In this document: positions 27,233 to 34,821 of the stretch, in pieces
How the letters are laid out: each line of letters starts with the position of its first letter
Numbering within the stretch: the first letter of the stretch is position 1
Assembly: GCF_018271975.1 (NCBI RefSeq)
Contig: NZ_JAGUCN010000002.1
Coordinates: 372,001-436,000 of the forward strand
Length of the DNA: 64,000 nucleotides
Direction of reading: 5' to 3'
Source: Carboxylicivirga mesophila
GTDB lineage: Bacteria; Bacteroidota; Bacteroidia; Bacteroidales; Marinilabiliaceae
Made by a program: the position numbers and the translations under genes
Notes under the pieces: model-generated
The model's database searches: none
The model's input: only the letters and a program-made list of their open reading frames with translations
Told to the model about the DNA's origin: nothing

Positions 27233-27808
27233 ATGAACTTTGAATTACCAAAATTACCGTATGCGCTGGATGCGCTAGAGCCAGTTATCTCAAAGCAAAC
27301 CATGGAATTTCACTATGGTAAGCACCACCAGGCTTATGTCAATAACCTGAATAACCTGGTTAAAGGCACTGAATTTGAAAATGCCGATCTGGAAACCATT
27401 GTTAAAAAGTCGGAAGGTGGCATCTTTAACAACGGTGCACAGGTTTGGAACCACACTTTCTATTTTATGTCGTTTAAACCTAATGGAGGCGGAGCGCCAA
27501 GTGGGGCTTTAGCTGAAGCCATCAATGCTTCATTCGGTTCTTTCGATAAGTTTAAAGAAGAGTTTTCGGCTGCTGCAGCTACTCTGTTTGGATCGGGTTG
27601 GGCCTGGTTAGTTAAAAAGGCAGATGGCTCATTGGCAATCGTAAAAGAGAGCAATGCCGGTAATCCAATGCGCGATGGACTAACGCCCATTTTAACTTGC
27701 GATGTATGGGAGCATGCCTATTACCTTGATAAGCAAAACCTGCGTCCAAAATACATCGAGGAGTTCTTTAGTATATTGGATTGGGACGTTATTTCAGCCA
27801 GGTATTAG
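27233..27808 (+). CDS. sodB: Superoxide dismutase, Fe-type
   Basis: 191 residues. Ligands are His27, His74, Asp157 and His161. The second-sphere Gln sits in the N-terminal half, in GAQVWNHTFYF (Gln70), the signature of Fe enzymes, and the ANQD motif of the neighbouring Mn-type protein is replaced by SNAGNP. Similar proteins in Bacteroidota are iron or cambialistic enzymes. The two sod genes lie in tandem but between separate terminators, so they can be switched independently with metal supply. Confidence 0.93.
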   Translation: MNFELPKLPYALDALEPVISKQTMEFHYGKHHQAYVNNLNNLVKGTEFENADLETIVKKSEGGIFNNGAQVWNHTFYFMSFKPNGGGAPSGALAEAINASFGSFDKFKEEFSAAAATLFGSGWAWLVKKADGSLAIVKESNAGNPMRDGLTPILTCDVWEHAYYLDKQNLRPKYIEEFFSILDWDVISARY

Positions 27809-27832
27809 TATTAGGAAATTATCTTACTTTTT

Positions 27833-27880
27833 AGCGAGACTTGATAACATTTTTTGTATATTAAGTCTCGCTTTTTTTAC
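27833..27880 (+). terminator. Intrinsic terminator of sodB
   Basis: Arms AGCGAGACTT and AAGTCTCGCT with a T7 run after. Confidence 0.85.
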
Positions 27881-27908
27881 CCGTAAACAATAACTAAAAA
27901 ACGTTTTT

Positions 27909-28472
27909 ATGCTGAAAGATTTAATTCTTAAAAACCGCAGTTACAGGCGCTTTTATCAGGATGAACCAGTGGAGGTGGAAACCTTGCGTGAGCTGGTTGA
28001 TCTGGCTCGTTTATCGCCATCGGCCCGTAATGCACAGCCCTTAAAATATTTCTTAGCCAATTCACCGGAAATAAACGATAAAATATTTCCACACCTGTCA
28101 TGGGCAGGCTATTTGAAAGATTGGGCAGGACCCGAGAAGGGCGAACAGCCTTCGGCCTACATTGTGGTGTTAAACGATACTGATATTTCGGCCAACTACT
28201 TTTGTGATGATGGCATTGCTACCCAAAGCATTTTGTTGGGAGCTGTAGAAAAAGGATTGGGTGGTTGTATAGTGGGTTCGTTAAACCGATTACAATTGCA
28301 CAGAGAGCTTCGCTTGTCGGATAATCTTAAAATTGTGCACATCATTGCCTTGGGTAAGCCAAAAGAAGAAGTAAAGATAGAAGCCATGAAAGAGGAAAGT
28401 ATCAAGTATTGGCGTGATGTGCAGCAGGTGCACCATGTACCTAAGCGCGAATTGAAAGACATTATTGTTTAA
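27909..28472 (+). CDS. Nitroreductase family protein
   Basis: 187 residues, the short form of the FMN-dependent nitroreductase family. NRSYRRF at the start and LARLSPSARNAQPLKYF form the FMN phosphate site; GGCIVGSLNR and the C-terminal IIALGKPKEEV are also typical. The enzyme reduces nitro or quinone compounds with NAD(P)H; the natural substrate is unknown. It is a single gene flanked by terminators. Confidence 0.9.
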   Translation: MLKDLILKNRSYRRFYQDEPVEVETLRELVDLARLSPSARNAQPLKYFLANSPEINDKIFPHLSWAGYLKDWAGPEKGEQPSAYIVVLNDTDISANYFCDDGIATQSILLGAVEKGLGGCIVGSLNRLQLHRELRLSDNLKIVHIIALGKPKEEVKIEAMKEESIKYWRDVQQVHHVPKRELKDIIV

Positions 28473-28490
28473 ACTGTTTAGTGTATTATC

Positions 28491-28526
28491 AGAGGCCCGA
28501 TGTTAAACCACATCGGGCCTCTTTAT
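28491..28526 (+). terminator. Intrinsic terminator
   Basis: Perfect 13-base arms AGAGGCCCGATGT and ACATCGGGCCTCT around TAAACC, then TTATTTG. Confidence 0.92.
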
Positions 28527-28602
28527 TTGTGTTTTGTCCAACCAAATGGCAGCTGGATTGTTACAATTAGTGAACATCTGTTTAAACCATAACTATTAAA
28601 CT

Positions 28603-29319
28603 ATGAAAGTTGGAACACTAATCACTCTACTCATTTTAATATCCAGCGGCCTTTGTGGACAAGTAACAAACAAGGATTCTATCCGGGTTACGGGCGTAGT
28701 ACTTGAGAAAGATAGTCTGACAGTTTTGCCATACTCCCGTTTTAACCGGCAAACTATGGATTATGCATCAGATGAGAAAGGGCAGTTTTCGTTTTGGGCC
28801 CAGCAGGGTGATGTAGTCCGATTTTCTCACATGGGATTTAAGGATACCTACATTCAGATCAACGATTCATTAAATCAAAAAAATTACCTGTTAGGTGTAT
28901 TTCTCTCGCGAGATACTATTGAGATTAGTGAGGTTATAGTTATGCCACGTTACGAGCGTCTGGCCCTGGAAGCCAAAACAATGCCGTTGGTAATAACACC
29001 AGATATGGCTCGTGCAACAAATAACGTGAGGAACTCTACAAGGCAGGCACTGACACAAACACCAATACGCATGGATGCCGAGATGAATCAAGAAATGGTG
29101 TTGCAGGAGAGGACCTGGAGTACTATCTATAAAACGCAGATACCACCTAGTCAAACAATAGGTGTTACTTCTGATAACATGGCATTGATGCGATTCTTTG
29201 AGCCTAAGAATAAACAGAAATTGATGGAAACTGTTCCAGCGGCTTTGTCGCGAAACGAGTTGGAATTAATATTACGGATCTATGAACAACGGACTCAAAA
29301 GGGCTTACCAGTTCCTTAA
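28603..29319 (+). CDS. Secreted protein with carboxypeptidase-regulatory-like domain
   Basis: 238 residues with a signal peptide (cleavage near CGQV). Residues about 28-108 form the beta-sandwich seen at the start of TonB-dependent receptors: VTGVVLEKDSLTVLPYSRF, then DEKGQFSFWAQQGDVVRFSHMGF. It ends with SEVIVMPRY, but there is no plug or barrel after it. The C-terminal half is helical and polar with no family I recognise. It is probably a periplasmic or surface protein. Confidence 0.75.
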   Translation: MKVGTLITLLILISSGLCGQVTNKDSIRVTGVVLEKDSLTVLPYSRFNRQTMDYASDEKGQFSFWAQQGDVVRFSHMGFKDTYIQINDSLNQKNYLLGVFLSRDTIEISEVIVMPRYERLALEAKTMPLVITPDMARATNNVRNSTRQALTQTPIRMDAEMNQEMVLQERTWSTIYKTQIPPSQTIGVTSDNMALMRFFEPKNKQKLMETVPAALSRNELELILRIYEQRTQKGLPVP

Positions 29320-29421
29320 AGAAAAGGGTTAAAGATATAAATCAGATAAATATCAGTTATAAATTAAAAGAAAATAGGCACTTTTGCAGCTTGCAAAATT
29401 TGTTCTGTCAAAAAAAGCACA

Positions 29422-30045
29422 ATGGAATTTACTTTAAACGGAGATAAGGGATATTCAAAGGTGGAGTCATACAACGATGAAACAACCAATGAATTATCGA
29501 ATCACTATCATAAAATACTTGAATCGTTAGGTGAGGACCCTTCGCGTGAGGGGCTGGAGAAAACACCATTAAGGGTGGCCAAAGCCATGCAGTTTTTAAC
29601 GCAGGGCTACCATATGGATCCAGAGGAAATAATTAAATCAGCCATGTTTCGCGAAGATTATCAGCAGATGGTTGTGGTGAAAGATATTGAGCTGTATTCG
29701 ATGTGCGAACACCATATGTTGCCATTTTTCGGTAAAGCGCATGTGGCCTATATTCCACGACACCATATTACCGGATTAAGTAAACTGGCCCGTGTAGTAG
29801 AAGCTTTTGCCCGTCGACTGCAGGTGCAGGAACGATTGACAACGCAAATTAAGGAGTGTATTCAGAATACGCTTAATCCGCTTGGTGTGGCTGTTGTAAT
29901 AGAAGCCCAGCACATGTGCATGCAAATGCGTGGGGTACAGAAGCAGCACTCGGTAACTACGACATCTGATTTCACGGGTGCTTTTCAGAAAAACCTGGCT
30001 ACACGCGAGGAGTTTATGAAGATAATTAGTTCGAATTTACACTAG
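29422..30045 (+). CDS. folE: GTP cyclohydrolase I
   Basis: 207 residues. It converts GTP to 7,8-dihydroneopterin triphosphate, the first step of folate (tetrahydropterin) synthesis, as a cytoplasmic decamer. Zinc ligands are Cys95 and His98 in MCEHHMLPF and Cys166 in [10 protein letters not shown]. The substrate-binding [20 protein letters not shown] is intact. Length and motifs are normal for the type IA enzyme. Confidence 0.97.
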   Translation: MEFTLNGDKGYSKVESYNDETTNELSNHYHKILESLGEDPSREGLEKTPLRVAKAMQFLTQGYHMDPEEIIKSAMFREDYQQMVVVKDIELYSMCEHHMLPFFGKAHVAYIPRHHITGLSKLARVVEAFARRLQVQERLTTQIKECIQNTLNPLGVAVVIEAQHMCMQMRGVQKQHSVTTTSDFTGAFQKNLATREEFMKIISSNLH

Positions 30046-30064
30046 GAGTAATAATACAGAAAAG

Positions 30065-30100
30065 AAGCCCCGCTAACCTAATTAGCGGGGCTTTTGTTTT
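30065..30100. terminator. Bidirectional intrinsic terminator
   Basis: Perfect 12-base arms AAGCCCCGCTAA and TTAGCGGGGCTT with a five-base loop, between converging folE and a barrel gene. Confidence 0.92.
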
Positions 30101-30112
30101 ATTGTTAGTTTA

Positions 30113-30667
30113 TTAAAAGAATAGTACAGCTCCAAGCTGTAAATATTCTGATTTTAGATCTGCTTCTGTTTGATTGACTAATCCCCAGGTATAGCGTGCT
30201 TCAACACCGAGCATTAAGAACTTAAATCCGACTCCAAGGTGAGCGCCTGCATCAAGGGTAGAAAAATCACCGACATCCGCACCAAACTCAGCAAAATCTG
30301 ATGAGCCACCTAGCTTAACAGCGCCATTTACACCACCAAGGGCATACACTGGCCCAATCTTTAATTTTAGCGATAATGGCACGCTTAAATAATGAAGTTT
30401 CAGTTCAGCATCACCTGTTTTACCACCAACCTGAAAATATTCAATACCCGAATCCCATTTGAGCATGGGCACAATGTTGCTGCTGTTAAAATAGCCTACA
30501 TAGAAGTTGTTGTATGGATCATCAAATGCTTCGTCACCATCTATTTTAAAGAAGCTGTTTTGGTAACCGGCCCGTATTCCTCTTCCGTCGGGTCCTTCTT
30601 CCGCCTTTACATTTGAACCAAGGCTTAGCATACCAATGGCCAGGAAAATAATAAGTATTCGTTTCAT
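30113..30667 (-). CDS. Outer-membrane beta-barrel protein
   Basis: 184 residues, signal peptide cleaved near VKAE. Alternating amphipathic strands and a closing strand ending LQLGAVLFF with a terminal Phe are typical of small outer-membrane barrels (PF13568-like). An acidic stretch (KIDGDEAFDDPY) may be a loop. It resembles the next minus-strand gene in layout (both contain a VEARYTWGL or VRYEWGL strand), so they are distant paralogs. Role unknown. Confidence 0.7.
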   Translation of the reverse strand: MKRILIIFLAIGMLSLGSNVKAEEGPDGRGIRAGYQNSFFKIDGDEAFDDPYNNFYVGYFNSSNIVPMLKWDSGIEYFQVGGKTGDAELKLHYLSVPLSLKLKIGPVYALGGVNGAVKLGGSSDFAEFGADVGDFSTLDAGAHLGVGFKFLMLGVEARYTWGLVNQTEADLKSEYLQLGAVLFF

Positions 30668-30751
30668 AGTTTATTAATTAAGTTGATTTGTTGTGCCACA
30701 CAAATTACTTAATACAAACCAAAAAGTAAAGTTGAGTGGGGTTATGAGCTG

Positions 30752-30880
30752 ATACCAATTACTAATAAAAATGCGGCTTTAAAAGTGAAGCGCATTAAAG
30801 CCGCTTTGATTATATATCGGCATTTACCAGTGTAATTCCTAAAAGTACACTAAAAACACATTCTAAAATACAATTGGTAT
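30752..30880. repeat. Small inverted-repeat element (MITE-like candidate)
   Basis: Nine-base perfect terminal inverted repeats ATACCAATT (30752-30760) and AATTGGTAT (30872-30880) bound 129 bases without coding content. Inside lies a hairpin GCGGCTTTAA / TTAAAGCCGC (30773-30804). No clear target-site duplication is seen. The element accounts for much of the 324-base gap 30668-30991. Confidence 0.4.
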
Positions 30881-30913
30881 AATAAGTGAATGAATGTATT
30901 GGAGATAATACAA

Positions 30914-30948
30914 ACAAAAAAAGCCGGCCTTTAAAAAAGAACCGACTC
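30914..30948 (-). terminator. Intrinsic terminator of the minus-strand barrel gene
   Basis: Read on the minus strand: AGTCGGTT, loop, GGCCGGCT (with G-U pairs), then seven Ts. Confidence 0.65.
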
Positions 30949-30991
30949 TTATTATAGATTTAGGTATATTTTATGTGTATGGAACAGGGCT

Positions 30992-31600
30992 CTATATTCC
31001 GAATAGTTTAAAGCCAACGGCAAATGTTAAGACATCTGTCTTTTGACCAATTTTTAATTGTGCTAAATCAGAAATATCTGATAAGCCCCACTCATAGCGG
31101 ACATCAGCTGTTAATCGCCAGAACTCAACACCACCTCCCGCTTGGAAAGTCCAGTTCGTGCTCTTAAATTCATCCCATTCCGGAAGATCGGTTGATGAAC
31201 TTGCTATGAAAGAAGCAACTGGGCCAGCTACTCCATATATCTTGACGACTTTTAAATCAATTAGTTGCAGATTTGCTAAGATTGGAATATCCCAGGTGTG
31301 TAATGTATTTTCGCTGTCTGGGTATCTCACATCACCCTCTGCAATTGACATAGTGGATGATTTCTTTGCATAATACATTTCTGGTTGAAGAGAAAAGGAT
31401 TCTGTCAATCGAAGTTTTCCATATGCACCAAATAAGAAACCATTATTGGCTTCATTTTTAATCTCTACATTCTCCGGAATATCACTCAGCTTAATTTTTG
31501 TCGTGTTAAAACCGGTTTTCAATCCAATTGCAAATCGATCTTGTGCTGATGCCATGCCCACTATAGCTAGCAGAGTAAGCATTAATACTGCCTTTTTCAT
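30992..31600 (-). CDS. Outer-membrane beta-barrel protein (PF13568-like)
   Basis: 202 residues with a signal peptide cleaved near ASAQ. It starts the barrel with FAIGLKTGFNTTKIKLSD and closes with VLTFAVGFKLFGI; YGKLRLTESFSLQPEMYY is the typical strand pair of this barrel family. It is probably an eight-stranded outer-membrane protein of unknown role. Single gene, its own terminator downstream. Confidence 0.8.
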   Translation of the reverse strand: MKKAVLMLTLLAIVGMASAQDRFAIGLKTGFNTTKIKLSDIPENVEIKNEANNGFLFGAYGKLRLTESFSLQPEMYYAKKSSTMSIAEGDVRYPDSENTLHTWDIPILANLQLIDLKVVKIYGVAGPVASFIASSSTDLPEWDEFKSTNWTFQAGGGVEFWRLTADVRYEWGLSDISDLAQLKIGQKTDVLTFAVGFKLFGI

Positions 31601-31741
31601 TCTATTAGGTTTTAATGATTTTTAGTTAGTGTCAAGTATATGACACCTGCCATGGCAAATACACTTATAAAAAATCTTTGTAAGGATTTGGATGTTGCTT
31701 CGTCTAAGTGTGTAAATAGTCTTTAATCAAATATTTATACC

Positions 31742-32320
31742 ATGAAGAAAGGTATTGCATTATTTTTATTTTTTATTGGAAGTATCAATTGGATGACAGC
31801 TCAGGAGGGCATTCGGATTCATGAAGCAGCTCCCATGTTTAAGGCCATCGATCAGCATGGTGATACCATTGATTTAGCCGAAGAGCTGGCTGAAAATAAG
31901 GTGGTATTGCTGTTTTATAGAGGGCAGTGGTGTCCGTATTGCAACAGGCATATGTCTGCATTGCAAGATTCTATCCATTTGATTAATGCAAAAGGAGCCA
32001 GGGTAATAGCAGTAACACCTGAAAACCAGGAAGCCATTGAGGAGACCATGACAAAAACAGGTGCCAAATTTTCGATTATTTACGATAAGCATCATCAAAT
32101 AATGGACGCCTGGGATGTGACATTTAATTTGAGCAAAAGTAAGCATGTCGCTTACCAGGCAGCTGGCATAAATATTAACCATGCAAGCGGCAATAACGAC
32201 CGGGCTTTGCCAGTGCCAGCCACCTATATAATTTCAAGCGAAGGCATTGTAACTCACCGTCACTTCGATAAAAATTATAAACAGCGAATGAGTATTCAGG
32301 AGATACTGGATAATCTATAA
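31742..32320 (+). CDS. Exported peroxiredoxin-like protein (AhpC/TSA)
   Basis: 192 residues with a signal peptide (cleavage near TAQE). The thioredoxin-fold core carries VVLLFYRGQWCPYCNRHMSAL, in which the first Cys is in the peroxidatic position and the second makes a CPYC pair, as in PrxQ/AhpC-TSA-like proteins. VPATYIISSEGIV is the cis-Pro strand. It should reduce peroxides or disulfides in the periplasm. Single gene converging on a lipoprotein gene with four bases between. Confidence 0.85.
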   Translation: MKKGIALFLFFIGSINWMTAQEGIRIHEAAPMFKAIDQHGDTIDLAEELAENKVVLLFYRGQWCPYCNRHMSALQDSIHLINAKGARVIAVTPENQEAIEETMTKTGAKFSIIYDKHHQIMDAWDVTFNLSKSKHVAYQAAGININHASGNNDRALPVPATYIISSEGIVTHRHFDKNYKQRMSIQEILDNL

Positions 32321-32324
32321 TGCA

Positions 32325-32774
32325 TCAATCTGGTTGATAGGCTTTTTTATGTGTTTCTAGCACCAGGTAGTTGTTGTCATTAATCAAAAGGACAAGTGGA
32401 TTGTTTTCACCTCCCTCATATCGGGTAGCTTTACGTATTAATGTAAGCACGTATAGCTCCCAGCTCGATTCGCAGCAGTGCGATGAGCAGTTGCTTTGTT
32501 TTATACTGAATGAACCCTCGATATTAGCATCATACTTTCCTTCGCATTGGCTGTTGCCAAAATAAAGCCTGAACTCACCTTGTTTAGGGAAATCAATAGA
32601 AATGGTTTGTTGCTCTTTGGGTCCCTTGAATGGGTAATCGGGTGCATTAATTGCTTCCAGCTGGTATTCCTTGTTAAAATAGTGTTTTTCGGTAATGTAG
32701 GTCGTTGGATCGCAATTACTCAATAGAATTATGCCGCAAATTGCAGCAAGGAATTGGGTTAATTTGGTTGGCAT
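32325..32774 (-). CDS. Lipoprotein of unknown function
   Basis: 149 residues, leader ending IILLSNC (lipobox). The mature part is rich in beta strands: QTISIDFPKQGEFRLYFGNSQ, then GSFSIKQSNCSSHCCESSW with four clustered Cys, and a late strand LVLLINDNNYLVLE. The layout recalls META/HslJ-type domains, but I cannot confirm it. It lies 66 bases downstream of the TonB-like gene and may be the last gene of the sigma-factor operon. Confidence 0.6.
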   Translation of the reverse strand: MPTKLTQFLAAICGIILLSNCDPTTYITEKHYFNKEYQLEAINAPDYPFKGPKEQQTISIDFPKQGEFRLYFGNSQCEGKYDANIEGSFSIKQSNCSSHCCESSWELYVLTLIRKATRYEGGENNPLVLLINDNNYLVLETHKKAYQPD

Positions 32775-32840
32775 ACTGGCTTTTTTATAGGTTAGGACAA
32801 AGGTAGTTAGATTGCTTGTTTTAAAAAAAATATATAGAAT

Positions 32841-34133
32841 CTATTTGGGTTGAAATTGTAGCTTTATTTTGACTGTATCTTCCACCGGAAAACCTTTGTC
32901 GGTGGCAGGCAGCCATTTTGAAGCATTGCGTATTACACGAATAGTTTCAATACTGTAAGATTCACCCGGACTGCGTTTGATTTCAATATTTTTAATGTCG
33001 CCTCTTTGGTTGATGGTGATAAGCGCCACAACCTGTTCTTTTTTTCCAGTGCCATTAGCAGGGTAGCGCAGGTTCTTCTCCAGTTCAATGATGTATTCAT
33101 CCAGACCTTTCTCGGGCCGGGCATCTATCTTTTCATCAATCTGACGTTTTTTATCTGCTCCATATGATAGTGTTACCACCTCACTTAAGGCATAATTTTG
33201 TTCTTCCAGTACAAAGTTAAGTGAGTCATTAACCAATAGGTCCGACTCTTGTGGGACAAAGCCTATGAAGTCAACCCGGATAGATTTGCTTGTGTCTTCG
33301 GCTGGGATAGCCATTTCATAACTGCCGTCGGTTTTGGCCACCGTTGCCAGGCTGGTGCCTTTAATATTGACACTGGCTCCCGGAACTGGTTGCTGGCTGC
33401 GATCAATAATCCGACCTCTCACAATCAACATATCACCACTGCTGCCACTGTCACTCAGGCCTTGCAGGCTGTTGCCTTCCAAGGTGCCGTAGTCAACGCT
33501 CATCACCTCTTTTTCTATCCGGCCAGCCTGTGATTTGCGCTTGGGTACTTCAATTTTAATGTCTTCTGCATCGGCCAGTTGAAATTCAGAGTGTGACTTA
33601 AGTGGTTCAGCAGGTTTGGCCGCCTTTGCTGCTGCAGCAACCGACACTTCCTCATCAGGTAGAGATTCTTCCGCATCGTCTTGCACCTCAATCATTGCTA
33701 TTGGTTCGGCTGCTTGTTCGCTCGAAGTTATTTCAACCTCTGCTTCAGGTTTTAATAATTCAACAGACTCAGCTTTGGCCGCAACTGGGGCTTTGGGTAG
33801 CTCCATATGATCCGATACCCTTGGCAGTTGTTCGGGTTGGAGTAGCCATAAAACAGAAAGAAGGCCAATGGTAATCGCAATTGATGCCGCTGCATAAAAA
33901 GCAGGTTGTTGCCAGATGAATTTCCGTTTGGTAATTTTTGATTGAAGAGAACTTATGTCCTGACCGGCAGCTTCAGCACCAATGGATGATAAGCCTTCGA
34001 GTGCTTCATTTTCGAATGGGTCGTTGAGTAGCCGGCGCTCAAATTCGTGCGCTTCGCCGGGTTGCATTTCATTGTTCATGTAGCGTTGAAATGCATCCGC
34101 ATCTGTGGTTGTATGTATCTTTCGTTTATTCAC
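32841..34133 (-). CDS. Anti-sigma-like membrane protein with carboxypeptidase-regulatory and TonB C-terminal domains
   Basis: 430 residues. The N-terminal part (1-75) with DADAFQRYMNNEMQPGEAHEFERRLLNDP looks like a cytoplasmic anti-sigma region without the zinc motif. One membrane segment follows (about 78-98), then an Ala/Glu/Pro-rich linker. A beta-sandwich VRGRIIDRSQQPVPGASVNI leads into SEVVTLSYGADKKRQ, which resembles the start of a SusC plug. The end is a TonB C-terminal domain (LDEYIIELEKNLRYP, VVALITINQRGDIKNIEI). It overlaps the ECF sigma gene by eight bases, so the two are coupled; it probably restrains the sigma factor and touches an outer-membrane partner. Confidence 0.8.
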   Translation of the reverse strand: MNKRKIHTTTDADAFQRYMNNEMQPGEAHEFERRLLNDPFENEALEGLSSIGAEAAGQDISSLQSKITKRKFIWQQPAFYAAASIAITIGLLSVLWLLQPEQLPRVSDHMELPKAPVAAKAESVELLKPEAEVEITSSEQAAEPIAMIEVQDDAEESLPDEEVSVAAAAKAAKPAEPLKSHSEFQLADAEDIKIEVPKRKSQAGRIEKEVMSVDYGTLEGNSLQGLSDSGSSGDMLIVRGRIIDRSQQPVPGASVNIKGTSLATVAKTDGSYEMAIPAEDTSKSIRVDFIGFVPQESDLLVNDSLNFVLEEQNYALSEVVTLSYGADKKRQIDEKIDARPEKGLDEYIIELEKNLRYPANGTGKKEQVVALITINQRGDIKNIEIKRSPGESYSIETIRVIRNASKWLPATDKGFPVEDTVKIKLQFQPK

Positions 34134-34713
34134 TGTATGACTCTATACACAACTTTAAATTTCGCTTCCCATTCTGGATGTAGCTCTTCACCTTTTTAAT
34201 ATCAATGTTTAAATTATCACTTATTTCCTGGTAGCACAACTCCTTAAAGTAGAACAGCTCAATACAGGCGCGCTGATGCTCCCTTAGCTTATTCAAACAC
34301 GCTTGCAGACGTTTGTCCATTTCTTCGGGCTCCCAGTTATCACCATTAGGATGCATTAAAGCATCTGATTCCATAAAAGGAAGTTCACTTTTTTCAAAAT
34401 CTTTTTGTTTGCGCAGCTGTGTTTGCTGACTTCGCAATTGCATCAGGCAATGGTTTTTAGTCACCACATACAGCCAGGGTTTAAAATTGTTAACCTCTTT
34501 GCTAAGCAGTTCTTTGCCCAGTTTTTCGTATAACTCCATCACAGCATCCTGCGCATCCTCCCTGTTCTTAAGGTATTTCAGGCACACGCCATAAACCAGG
34601 TGCATATAGCGCTCAAACAGCAATCCAAGTATATCAATATTACCGGTTTGCTGAAACTCGCTCAATAGCTGTTCATCGCTTTTCTCCTTGTTTTTAAACC
34701 ACTTAATCGCCAT
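34126..34713 (-). CDS. ECF-type RNA polymerase sigma factor
   Basis: 195 residues with the two ECF regions: sigma2 (LLFERYMHLVYGVCLKYLKN, then EDAQDAVMELYEKL) and sigma4 (LREHQRACIELFYFKELCYQ, then EISDNLNIDIKKVKSYI). It directs RNA polymerase to a small regulon, likely including this locus. The next gene overlaps it and looks like its membrane partner; the divergent vWA gene starts about 108 bases away. Confidence 0.92.
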   Translation of the reverse strand: MAIKWFKNKEKSDEQLLSEFQQTGNIDILGLLFERYMHLVYGVCLKYLKNREDAQDAVMELYEKLGKELLSKEVNNFKPWLYVVTKNHCLMQLRSQQTQLRKQKDFEKSELPFMESDALMHPNGDNWEPEEMDKRLQACLNKLREHQRACIELFYFKELCYQEISDNLNIDIKKVKSYIQNGKRNLKLCIESYSE

Positions 34714-34821
34714 ATGTTACTCTGGTGAATTTAAAAGTAGAAAAAATATCAAAAACTTTTATGGAATCCATCGTAAAGCTGCATCCTAATGGCAAAACGT
34801 TTCATGTAAAACCTTAAGATT

